A DNA stretch of 10,320 bases from Candidatus Rhabdochlamydia sp. (GTDB taxonomy: Bacteria; Chlamydiota; Chlamydiia; Chlamydiales; Rhabdochlamydiaceae): assembly GCA_030043815.1 (NCBI GenBank), contig JASHWX010000018.1, positions 1 to 10,320 of the forward strand, read 5' to 3'. Below the pieces are notes generated by a model. It was not told where the DNA came from and did not search any database. It worked only from the letters and a program-made list of their open reading frames with translations. Made by a program: the position numbers and the translations under genes. Position 1 is the stretch's first letter. Every line of letters begins with the position of its first letter. This document shows positions 1 through 6,963 of the stretch, one piece after another.

Positions 1-631
1 CAATGAATAATTCCGCACAGCGCTCGTAGGCGTCCATTGCAGATTTCATACTGCATTTGGCCTCTTGATAGAGCCGATAACCGGAATCGAAGGCCATTCT
101 CGCCTCATTCCATTTCTTTTCTGCGTTTTGCTTGCACGCATTCAGTTCTTGCGCTCCTTGAATGCTGAGTCTTTGGAGCTCTCCGAGTTTCTTATAGAGG
201 CCGTTTACGCCTGAGTCGATTTGCTTTAAGCCAGCGTCAAGGGTCGCATAACGTTTGCTTTGCGCTTCCTGCAGGGTTTTTACTATGGAAACATCCGCTT
301 GAATATCTTTGAGCATCCCGTGCAGCGTCGATCCTTCGCGGTCTCTAGCTTGATTGAAGAGCTCCTTTAAACCGACGCTTCCTGCGAGGACGCCGCAAAA
401 ATAATTTCCTTGGTAGACTTGATAAAGTCCGCTGACAAGAGAAATGATCGATGCGCCAAACCGCATCGGCTCATTTTTCATGCTCGTCAGTAAATTGCAC
501 AATACTTTTGTCTGATTGTAGATCAATTCGGCGCGATCGAGAAGCGAAGTGCCCAGTTCTTTGTCATCTCGAAGATAAGCATTGACACATTGTTGTAGAT
601 AACCTGAAGGTCTTGTGATTGCTGCTACCAT
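1..631 (-). CDS. Unrecognised coiled-coil protein, 3' end beyond window
   Basis: An uninterrupted minus-strand frame of 210 codons starts at ATG 631-629 and is still open at base 1, so the C-terminus lies outside the window. The start is well supported: GGAGG lies 5 bases upstream (637-641). The protein begins MVAAITRPSGYLQQ. Residues 58-88 form a moderately hydrophobic, glycine-containing stretch (around GASIISLVSGLY and FCGVLAGSVGL). This is followed from about residue 90 to the edge by a long helical, charged, coiled-coil-like region rich in Q, K, E, A and L. Several cysteines (15, 45, 79 and others) are present. There is no clear signal peptide, and I recognise no catalytic motif or family. 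A hydrophobic patch followed by a coiled coil is common among chlamydial proteins of unknown role, including secreted ones, but that is only an analogy. The gene is divergent from zwf and shares a 131-bp spacer with it. Confidence 0.8.
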   Translation of the reverse strand, partial: MVAAITRPSGYLQQCVNAYLRDDKELGTSLLDRAELIYNQTKVLCNLLTSMKNEPMRFGASIISLVSGLYQVYQGNYFCGVLAGSVGLKELFNQARDREGSTLHGMLKDIQADVSIVKTLQEAQSKRYATLDAGLKQIDSGVNGLYKKLGELQRLSIQGAQELNACKQNAEKKWNEARMAFDSGYRLYQEAKCSMKSAMDAYERCAELFI

Positions 632-718
632 ACCCACCTCCAAACTTTTTATGGCAACCATTTTCCATCTGTTGGATCTTTTTTGTCAACCGAATGAACT
701 GGCTCGAATGCAGTAGCA

Positions 719-747
719 TTTAAAACTGTTATGGTGTTTGATAGAAT
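719..747 (+). promoter_or_regulatory. Possible sigma70-type promoter for zwf operon
   Basis: TTTAAA (719-724, 4 of 6 to the -35 consensus), a 17-base spacer and TAGAAT (742-747, 5 of 6 to the -10 consensus) lie just before zwf. The predicted transcription start would be near 754, leaving a leader of only about 10 bases that almost begins at the AAGG ribosome-binding sequence. That makes the assignment doubtful. The rest of the 632-762 spacer shows no hairpin or other clear element. Confidence 0.3.
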
Positions 748-762
748 TAAAAAGGCGCTCTT

Positions 763-2307
763 ATGATGGAAGCCTCTGCTCATCCGTTGAGTGAAATGGG
801 GGTATCAAAACGCTTTGTCGAGCCTTGCATCCTGGTGATTTTCGGGGCGACGGGCGATCTCACTGCCCGCAAATTGCTGCCTGCAATCTACAACTTAGTG
901 CGGGAAGGGCAGCTTTCACCTCAATTTGCTTGCGTGGGATTTGCAAGAAGGGACAAGACCCACGAGCAGTTTCGGGAAGAGATGAAGCAAGCGATCAACT
1001 CCTTTTCCCGTGTCAAGCCGATCGATGAAGGATTGTGGAAAAACTTTCAGCAGCACATTTTTTACCACCGCTCTGAATTCCATGAAGACGAAGGGTATAA
1101 AAGCCTTCAGGCTTTCTTAAGCGAACTCGATGCAAAGCTAGGAACAAAGGGCAACCGTGTTTTTTATCTCTCGACGCAGCCAAGTTTTTTTCCGCTCATC
1201 TGCGAAAAACTCCACACCAATGAACTCATCTATGATTCGGCCAAAGTCACCGACAAGTGGTCAAAGATCATCATCGAAAAGCCCTTTGGCCACGATCTTG
1301 CTTCAGCGCAAGCGTTGCAAAAAGAACTGTTGCGCTTCTTAAAGGAAGAACAGATTTACCGGATCGATCACTATCTCGGCAAAGAGACGGTGCAAAATAT
1401 CTTGGTTTTCCGCTTCGCTAACCAGATCTTTGAATCGATCTGGAATAATCGCTACATCGATCACGTGCAGATCACGGTTGCTGAAGACCAAGGGATCGGC
1501 TCGCGCGGGGCATTTTGGGAAGAGGCAGGCTTGCTTCGCGACATTGTGCAAAACCACATGATGCAGCTTCTATGCCTTGTGGCGATGGAGCCGCCGGTGA
1601 GCCTCGGCGCCAATGCCATCCGCGACGAAAAAGTCAAAGTCTTAAAAGCCATTCGCCCCATCCAGGGAGATGATTTCAAGAACTCTGTCATCCGCGGTCA
1701 ATACGCAGCAGGATACATCAATGCTGAGCCTGTTCCTGGCTATCGACAAGAAAAAAATGTATCGCCCACATCTAACATCGAGACCTATGCAGCGCTGCGG
1801 CTTCATATCGATAATTGGCGATGGGCAGGTGTGCCTTTTTACCTTCGCGCTGGCAAACGCCTTCCCAAACGCTCTACTGAGATTGCGATTGTTTTTAAAG
1901 ATCCGCCCGGCGTGCTCTTTCAGACCCCAAGCAAACCCAATGAGGCCAATACGCTGGCCCTTCGCATCCAACCTGACGAAGGGACTGCGCTAAAAATCAA
2001 TTGCAAAGTTCCTGGCCCCATGAGCCCCATACAGCCCGTCAAGATGGACTTCCGCTACGGAGCGTATTTTGGAACGAGCCCCCCTGAAGCTTATGAGCGA
2101 TTAATCCTCGACTGCATCTCAGGCGACAACACCCTGTTTGCCCGTGAAGACGAGGCGTTCAATTCTTGGCGCTTGCTCACGCCCCTCCTCGAATATTGGG
2201 CTGCCAACAAAGCCGAGGATTTCCCTAATTATCAATCGGGAACTTGGGGGCCGAAGGCCGCCGATGAACTGCTCGCCCGCGATAACCGCAAATGGAGACT
2301 TGTGTAA
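763..2307 (+). CDS. zwf: Glucose-6-phosphate 1-dehydrogenase
   Basis: This cytoplasmic enzyme oxidises glucose-6-phosphate to 6-phosphogluconolactone with NADP+, the entry step of the oxidative pentose-phosphate pathway. At 514 residues it has the usual family length. The N-terminal Rossmann domain carries GATGDLTARK (28-37), which binds the coenzyme. EKPFGHD (172-178) follows. The substrate site RIDHYLGKE (200-208) carries the D-H...K residues that bind the phosphate sugar. The catalytic-base histidine is in QNHMMQ (H265), and RAGKRLPK (362-369) is also conserved. ATG 763 follows AAGG at a 7-base distance. A second ATG directly after it (766) cannot be excluded as the start. The gene is first in a three-gene operon, with its TAA touching the opcA ATG. 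Chlamydiae generally lack hexokinase and take up glucose-6-phosphate from the host, so substrate supply probably depends on the host cell. Confidence 0.97.
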   Translation: MMEASAHPLSEMGVSKRFVEPCILVIFGATGDLTARKLLPAIYNLVREGQLSPQFACVGFARRDKTHEQFREEMKQAINSFSRVKPIDEGLWKNFQQHIFYHRSEFHEDEGYKSLQAFLSELDAKLGTKGNRVFYLSTQPSFFPLICEKLHTNELIYDSAKVTDKWSKIIIEKPFGHDLASAQALQKELLRFLKEEQIYRIDHYLGKETVQNILVFRFANQIFESIWNNRYIDHVQITVAEDQGIGSRGAFWEEAGLLRDIVQNHMMQLLCLVAMEPPVSLGANAIRDEKVKVLKAIRPIQGDDFKNSVIRGQYAAGYINAEPVPGYRQEKNVSPTSNIETYAALRLHIDNWRWAGVPFYLRAGKRLPKRSTEIAIVFKDPPGVLFQTPSKPNEANTLALRIQPDEGTALKINCKVPGPMSPIQPVKMDFRYGAYFGTSPPEAYERLILDCISGDNTLFAREDEAFNSWRLLTPLLEYWAANKAEDFPNYQSGTWGPKAADELLARDNRKWRLV

Positions 2308-3399
2308 ATGGCCATCGCCGCACGTCCTGTCGCCCCTGCCGACATTCAACGCGCCCTCGATAAAATCTGGGAATCGTTGGAAACGACAAATACCACGAGA
2401 GCGGGTCTATTTAATTTGATTTTTTATACCCAAAAAGATTCCCGCATTACTTACATTCAAAAGCTTGCCCAACGCGTCGTGGAAAAATTCCCCTCCCGCG
2501 TCATCTTTGTCACCGTAGACAAAAAAACCCAGGAAGATTTTCTTAAAACAGAAGTCTCCATCATCGCATCGAGCAAAGGAGAATGCGACGTTGCCTGCGA
2601 TTATATCCAAATGGAGGCCGGCGGCGCGTCTTTAGAGAAAATCCCCTTCGTCGTGCTCCCCCATATCCTGCCCGATTTGCCCATTTACCTTCTCATGGCG
2701 AAAGACCCCAGCCAAGAAGATCATCTATTCAACCAACTTGAACAATTTACAAGCCGCGTGATCTTTGATTCCGAGACAACAGAAAATCTGCCTCTGTTTG
2801 CTGCGAGCGTATTGGACCATCAGAAAAAATCCCAAGCGGACATTGCCGACTTAAACTGGGCGCGGACCGAAAGCTGGCGGGAAATGCTCTCCATGGTGTT
2901 CTACTCTTCTGAACGCCTCAAGCAGATCGAGCGCGTACAAAAGATCGACATCACGTTCAATGCCCAAGAGACTCCATTCTTTTGCCACACGAAAATTCAA
3001 GCCTTCTACTTGCAGGCATGGCTGGCCTGCCAGCTCAGTTGGACATTTCAATCCATGCGCAGAGAGAATAATACTCTTTTTTTAACTTACCGATCTTCAG
3101 CCTCTCCACTCGAAATCACAATGACCCCGGTTCAACACACGGCTCTTCCCCCAGGAATTGTCCTTTCAGTTGATCTCTACACCTCTCAAAATGAACACTT
3201 CTCGTTTCAGAGAAACCTTGAAGCACTGCATCAGATCAGCTTTCAATATTCGACCCAAACAGAGTGCAGCCTTCCCTACCCATACATTTTCCCCAGGGCA
3301 GAAGCAGGCAACTCTTTAGTCAAAGAGATCACGCATCGAGGCACCTCTTTGCATTTTGCGAAAGTGCTCAATTTGATAAGAACGATGGAACCATGTTGA
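2308..3399 (+). CDS. opcA: OpcA-like glucose-6-phosphate dehydrogenase assembly protein
   Basis: OpcA proteins, known from cyanobacteria and actinobacteria, bind and activate or help assemble G6PDH. In cyanobacteria this activation is redox-dependent. The assignment rests on position between zwf and pgl and on family-like features. These are the hydrophobic segment around residues 113-133 (LPHILPDLPIYLLMAKDP), where OpcA domains carry a similar proline-rich strand, and DLNWARTESWREML (181-194), a conserved OpcA signature. At 363 residues the length falls within the family range. The ATG follows the zwf stop with no gap. GGAGA inside the end of zwf serves as ribosome binding site, so translation is probably coupled. 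Few cysteines are present, including one at the very C-terminus (residue 363). Whether any of them act as the redox switch described in cyanobacteria cannot be judged by eye. Family assignment is fairly sure; the effect on this G6PDH is inferred. Confidence 0.85.
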   Translation: MAIAARPVAPADIQRALDKIWESLETTNTTRAGLFNLIFYTQKDSRITYIQKLAQRVVEKFPSRVIFVTVDKKTQEDFLKTEVSIIASSKGECDVACDYIQMEAGGASLEKIPFVVLPHILPDLPIYLLMAKDPSQEDHLFNQLEQFTSRVIFDSETTENLPLFAASVLDHQKKSQADIADLNWARTESWREMLSMVFYSSERLKQIERVQKIDITFNAQETPFFCHTKIQAFYLQAWLACQLSWTFQSMRRENNTLFLTYRSSASPLEITMTPVQHTALPPGIVLSVDLYTSQNEHFSFQRNLEALHQISFQYSTQTECSLPYPYIFPRAEAGNSLVKEITHRGTSLHFAKVLNLIRTMEPC

Positions 3400-4160
3400 T
3401 TGAGAAACTGCAACCCAGGTCTTGGGATGAACGCCGCGACATCATCGTTCCTGGTGATTATTGCCTGACAGTGATCTACTGTGTCGAGCATTTCATCGCC
3501 GCATCCAAACGCGCCATTAAAGATCACGATGCCTTTTTCGTCGCGCTCTCCGGCGGCTCCACTCCAAAAGCCATCTTCGAGCACCTCTCTTCCCCTCCTT
3601 ACGATCAAATGATCCAATGGAACAAAGTGCACCTCTTTTGGAGCGATGAAAGAGCTTGCCCGCCAGACAACCCTGAGAGCAATTATCACATGGCGATGCA
3701 GGCAGGCTTAAGCAAAATGCCCATTCCCCCCGCACATATCCACCGCATGCGGGCTGAAGATCACATCGAAGCCAACGCCCTTTCTTACGAAAAGACCATT
3801 CAAGCCACTTTGAAAGGCCGCCCTTTTGATCTCGTCATGCTCGGCATGGGCGAAGACGGCCATACCGCCTCTCTGTTCCCCCATACAGATGGACTCCATG
3901 TGAAAAATCGACTCGTCATCGCCAACTACATTCCCCAAAAACAAACTTGGCGGATGACCTTTACCTTCGACTGCATCAACCAAGCGGAAAACATCGCCAT
4001 TTATGTCCTCGGCGCTTCAAAAAAAATGATGTTCGCCGAGACCCTCCTCTCCAAAAATCAATACCCTATCCAAAATGTCGGCACCCCCACCCACCGTGCC
4101 CTCTGGATCGCCGATACAGCTGCCGCCGAAGAACTCATCGCTAAAAAAGAAAAATCATAG
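3393..4160 (+). CDS. pgl: 6-phosphogluconolactonase
   Basis: The enzyme hydrolyses 6-phosphogluconolactone to 6-phosphogluconate, the second step of the oxidative pentose-phosphate pathway. It is a DevB-type member of the glucosamine-6-phosphate isomerase/lactonase fold. Visible motifs are SGGSTP (53-58, phosphate binding), HLFWSDER (80-87) and GMGEDGHTASLFP (151-163, active site). From ATG 3393 the protein has 255 residues, close to chlamydial DevB. The frame is open upstream to 3264 through an alternative start, but those 43 residues would overlap opcA heavily and match nothing in the family. The chosen ATG overlaps the opcA stop by 7 bases, consistent with translational coupling; no strong ribosome binding site precedes it. 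The TAG stop (4158-4160) interlocks with the stop of the convergent ATPase gene. Confidence 0.95.
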   Translation: MLIEKLQPRSWDERRDIIVPGDYCLTVIYCVEHFIAASKRAIKDHDAFFVALSGGSTPKAIFEHLSSPPYDQMIQWNKVHLFWSDERACPPDNPESNYHMAMQAGLSKMPIPPAHIHRMRAEDHIEANALSYEKTIQATLKGRPFDLVMLGMGEDGHTASLFPHTDGLHVKNRLVIANYIPQKQTWRMTFTFDCINQAENIAIYVLGASKKMMFAETLLSKNQYPIQNVGTPTHRALWIADTAAAEELIAKKEKS

Positions 4161-4170
4161 ATTGATTTTT
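4150..4170. terminator. Possible weak bidirectional terminator
   Basis: AAAAATCA (4150-4157) and TGATTTTT (4163-4170) form a perfect 8-bp stem with a 5-base loop, flanked by A-tracts on the left and T residues on the right. It lies exactly between two convergent genes and contains both stop codons. The stem holds only two G:C pairs, so terminator strength is doubtful; symmetry and position are the arguments for it. Confidence 0.3.
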
Positions 4171-5327
4171 TCTGAATCTTTCCATCCTATGGCATTTCCC
4201 TGTTCGCGGATTTGTTTTTCCGTGCCGCCATAAACCACGATGCCTTTAGATGCAGAAGAATGCGCAATTGCATTCCATTTAACCAACGAATCAAAGTAAT
4301 CAGAATTAATTGTCGCTCCTGATTTGATCTCAATAGGTGTGAGTTTTTCTCCTTTTTCCAATATGCAATCAATTTCATTTCCCGATTTATCACGCCAAAA
4401 ATAAATATTTGGTTGCAGCCCTGTATTATGGCGCTGTTTAAGCAGATCGGCCAGAATCATTGATTCAAATAACCCACCTTTTAAGTAATGCATCTCAAGG
4501 TCTTTAGGTGAAGAGATCTCCAGTAAATGGCATGCGATGCCAGTATCGTAAAAATACAACTTGGGCATCTTCACGAGACGTTTGTTAAAGTTCTTATGAT
4601 GAGGGTAAAGAAGAAAAATAATGTAACTCGCTTCTAAAAGAGATAACCATGATCGCACAGTGTGCGCATTGATGCCACAATCATTTCCGAGCGAGGTTAA
4701 ATTCAATAATTGACCAATTCGACCTGCACACAGTTTAATAAATTTTTGAAACAATGTTAAATCTGTAATGTTTTTAATCTGTCTAACGTCTCTTTCTACA
4801 TAAGTCCTTATATAATTGGCATACCAATCTGTAGGTGCGTATCGACTTGCATAAATAGGAGGATAAAAACCTTGAAAAAGCATCACTTCCAGTTTAGTTG
4901 AAAGAAGCGATTCTCTCTTAAGTTCCTCTAGAGCAAGTGGGAGCAAAGTCAAAATCGCAATCCGCCCCGCTAAAGTTTGGTTAATGTGGTGATTGAGCAA
5001 AATATTCTGAGATCCAGTCAATACAAAAAAGCCTGGCTTTTTCATTCGATCGACATTCGCTTGAATATAAGAGAGGAGATCTGGAACATTTTGGATTTCA
5101 TCGAGAATTATACCCTCTTCTTCTAGGAGCGATTGCAGAAAACCCCTCGGGTCCTCTGCCGCATATCGACGGATATCCAATTCTTCTAAATTAATGTATT
5201 TGTATTTGGAGAAAGAGATTTGGGCCAGTGTGGTTTTGCCCGATTGCCTGGGACCAAAAATTCCAACAACAGGGAATTTTTTTGCCAGAGTATGAACCTT
5301 ATTTTTCAAATCGCGCTCGATAAACAT
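4155..5327 (-). CDS. AAA ATPase with DUF4143-type C-terminal domain
   Basis: This 390-residue protein belongs to the widespread prokaryotic AAA_14/DUF4143 ATPases of unknown cellular role. The P-loop GPRQSGKTT is at 25-33, Walker B GIILDEIQ at 72-79, and a sensor-like FVLTGSQN near 101-108. A winged-helix-like middle section follows. The C-terminal part carries GNEIDCILE followed by PIEIKSG, matching the D...E-x-K pattern of the PD-(D/E)xK nuclease fold seen in this family. Nuclease activity is not established for these proteins. ATG 5327-5325 is preceded by AAGGGTGA (5331-5338), which directly abuts a long inverted repeat. Sampled lines are 32-37% GC against about 50% or more in zwf and tsaD, and such genes often occur as mobile multicopy families, so horizontal acquisition is likely. 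The gene converges on pgl with interlocked stop codons. Confidence 0.93.
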   Translation of the reverse strand: MFIERDLKNKVHTLAKKFPVVGIFGPRQSGKTTLAQISFSKYKYINLEELDIRRYAAEDPRGFLQSLLEEEGIILDEIQNVPDLLSYIQANVDRMKKPGFFVLTGSQNILLNHHINQTLAGRIAILTLLPLALEELKRESLLSTKLEVMLFQGFYPPIYASRYAPTDWYANYIRTYVERDVRQIKNITDLTLFQKFIKLCAGRIGQLLNLTSLGNDCGINAHTVRSWLSLLEASYIIFLLYPHHKNFNKRLVKMPKLYFYDTGIACHLLEISSPKDLEMHYLKGGLFESMILADLLKQRHNTGLQPNIYFWRDKSGNEIDCILEKGEKLTPIEIKSGATINSDYFDSLVKWNAIAHSSASKGIVVYGGTEKQIREQGNAIGWKDSEKINL

Positions 5328-5338
5328 CTGTCACCCTT

Positions 5339-5375
5339 ATGGACAATTATGCATTCTGATTGCATATTTGTCCAT
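5339..5375. promoter_or_regulatory. 37-bp inverted repeat upstream of the ATPase gene
   Basis: The left arm ATGGACAATTATGCA (5339-5353) and right arm TGCATATTTGTCCAT (5361-5375) are complementary at 14 of 15 positions around a 7-base centre. The left arm begins one base beyond the ATPase Shine-Dalgarno sequence (5331-5338). It could therefore act as a protein-binding operator in DNA or as an RNA hairpin controlling translation of the ATPase. It lies about 90 bp from the divergent flavin-oxidase start, so it might affect that gene too. The structure is certain; the function is inferred. Confidence 0.7.
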
Positions 5376-5466
5376 TTATCTAATAAGTTACATAGTTTCA
5401 ATGACTTAAAAATGATTGATTTTTAGGTTCAAAATGACTTAATCTTTAAAAATCGAGGGAAAAGTG

Positions 5467-6894
5467 ATGTTTTTTAAAGGAATATTTTATTTTATAACCC
5501 TTATTGGGACAACCACCACGATGTTTGCGGAAACGGAAAATAAAACACCCAGAGTTGCCATCGTCGGCGCAGGAATCGCTGGATTGACCGCAGCCTACCG
5601 TCTCCAAGAAGCTGGCATTGATGTCCATCTCTATGAGGCCCGCCATCGAGTAGGCGGAAGGATTTTCACAGTCAAGGTCAATGGGAATATCGCCGAATTG
5701 GGTGCTCAGAACATCAATGACGGGGGCGATGCTGAAAATATGCACCGATTAATTCGTGATTTTGATCTTGAGGTCACAGACAATAAAATAAAGCTTGATC
5801 ACGCCTATTTCGATGGGAAGGAACTCATTCCTGTGCTAGACCTTTTAAAAACCAAAGGATTTCAGCAAGATCTATTGACAGTCCAACTAAACGATCTTAC
5901 AGCAAAATCTAAAAATATGCGCGAGGTCTTAAATGGATTGCTTGAAGAGGACGACCCTTTATATAAAACTTTAGCAGTCAGAATGGCAGCTTATGAAGGT
6001 GCGACGCTCGACCAATTGTCGCCGCTTTATACAGAGACTTTGTTCCATATGCTTTTAGGAGGCATTTCAACTGTCCACAGAGTAAATAATGAAGAAGACC
6101 ATTTAATCCATTTAGTCAACTTAAAAGGGGGAAATTCTGTACTGACAGAAAAAATCGCCGATGCCCTTGGCGATCGAGTTCATCTCGATATGCCGTTGAC
6201 ACACGTCTCAAAAGATCAAAAGGGTTCATTTGTACTGACATTTCACCGAGAGCACAAAGTGGATGCGGATATTCTCATACTCGCCCTTCCTTGTTCGACA
6301 TATAAAAATATTGTGTTCGATGAAAATATCATTCCATTTGAGAAATTAGATGCGATTCGAAACGTGCGATATGGCACCAATGCGAAAATATTAGTTCCCT
6401 TTACCGATACACCAAAAAGAAGAAGCACGGTCAATGATCAGATTGTCAGTTTTTTTGACGCCAACAAAAACGTTTTAACAATGTATTTCACAGGCGCGTC
6501 CAGTCTCTTCACTCGCGACTCGATTTTCGAAGCCTATCAATCGCAAAAGGCAATGCTTGCATTGGGTTATGGAAATGATTGTGTATCGAGCCTCGCCTAT
6601 GCAGACGACCTCTCTTTTGCCAGCTATGACGGCGCTGTCGGCTACAGTTGGCCCAATGATCCTTATGCGGGGGGCTCGTATTCTTACATTTCTCCGGGGC
6701 AAGAAAAAGTATTAACTGAAACGACGGAAGAAAATGGGGAAAGGGTAAAAAGCCTATTTGCTCCCATCGATGGAAGACTCTATTTTGCGGGAGAACACGC
6801 TTCCATTTTAACCGATGTGCCAGGCACAATGGAAGCCGCTTGTGAATCAGGTGAACGGGCAGCCCGGATGATTATACATGCTAGCAAAAAATAA
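5467..6894 (+). CDS. Exported FAD-dependent amine oxidase-like protein
   Basis: This is a flavin-containing amine oxidase family member of 475 residues. The N-terminus MFFKGIFYFITLIG...MFAETE looks like a signal peptide, with probable cleavage after A21, so the protein is likely periplasmic or secreted. The FAD-binding dinucleotide fold follows: VGAGIAGLTAAYRL (GxGxxG at 34-39), the acidic residue ending strand two (E57) and RVGGRI (61-66). Near the C-terminus, LYFAGEHAS...PGTMEAACESGERAA is the second FAD-contact motif typical of monoamine oxidases and related enzymes. The substrate (amine, polyamine or amino acid) cannot be told from sequence. ATG 5467 is preferred over GTG 5464 because GAGGGA (5455-5460) is then 6 bases away. 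The gene is divergent from the ATPase gene, and a weak candidate promoter (TTGATT 5416, TAATCT 5440) precedes it. No clear terminator follows. Confidence 0.9.
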   Translation: MFFKGIFYFITLIGTTTTMFAETENKTPRVAIVGAGIAGLTAAYRLQEAGIDVHLYEARHRVGGRIFTVKVNGNIAELGAQNINDGGDAENMHRLIRDFDLEVTDNKIKLDHAYFDGKELIPVLDLLKTKGFQQDLLTVQLNDLTAKSKNMREVLNGLLEEDDPLYKTLAVRMAAYEGATLDQLSPLYTETLFHMLLGGISTVHRVNNEEDHLIHLVNLKGGNSVLTEKIADALGDRVHLDMPLTHVSKDQKGSFVLTFHREHKVDADILILALPCSTYKNIVFDENIIPFEKLDAIRNVRYGTNAKILVPFTDTPKRRSTVNDQIVSFFDANKNVLTMYFTGASSLFTRDSIFEAYQSQKAMLALGYGNDCVSSLAYADDLSFASYDGAVGYSWPNDPYAGGSYSYISPGQEKVLTETTEENGERVKSLFAPIDGRLYFAGEHASILTDVPGTMEAACESGERAARMIIHASKK

Positions 6895-6963
6895 AGTGGA
6901 AACAAATAAGATAGCGTTTAAAATACAATTATTTCTTGTTTGTTAATCATTTAAGGAGGAATC

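Noticed and set aside
1642..1971. A 109-codon minus-strand frame inside zwf.
   Set aside because: It is antisense to a clearly coding, conserved gene and has no recognisable domain or ribosome binding site.
3264..3392. An N-terminal extension of pgl by 43 residues.
   Set aside because: It lies wholly within opcA, has no family similarity, and ATG 3393 gives the normal length.
5408..5424. AAAAAT/ATTTTT hairpin with a 5-base loop before the flavin oxidase gene.
   Set aside because: Six A:T pairs only, in AT-rich DNA; expected by chance and too weak for a terminator.
6901..6944. Inverted repeat AACAAATAAG / CTTGTTTGTT after the flavin oxidase stop, as a terminator.
   Set aside because: One mismatch, a 24-base loop, almost no G:C pairs and no T-run following it.
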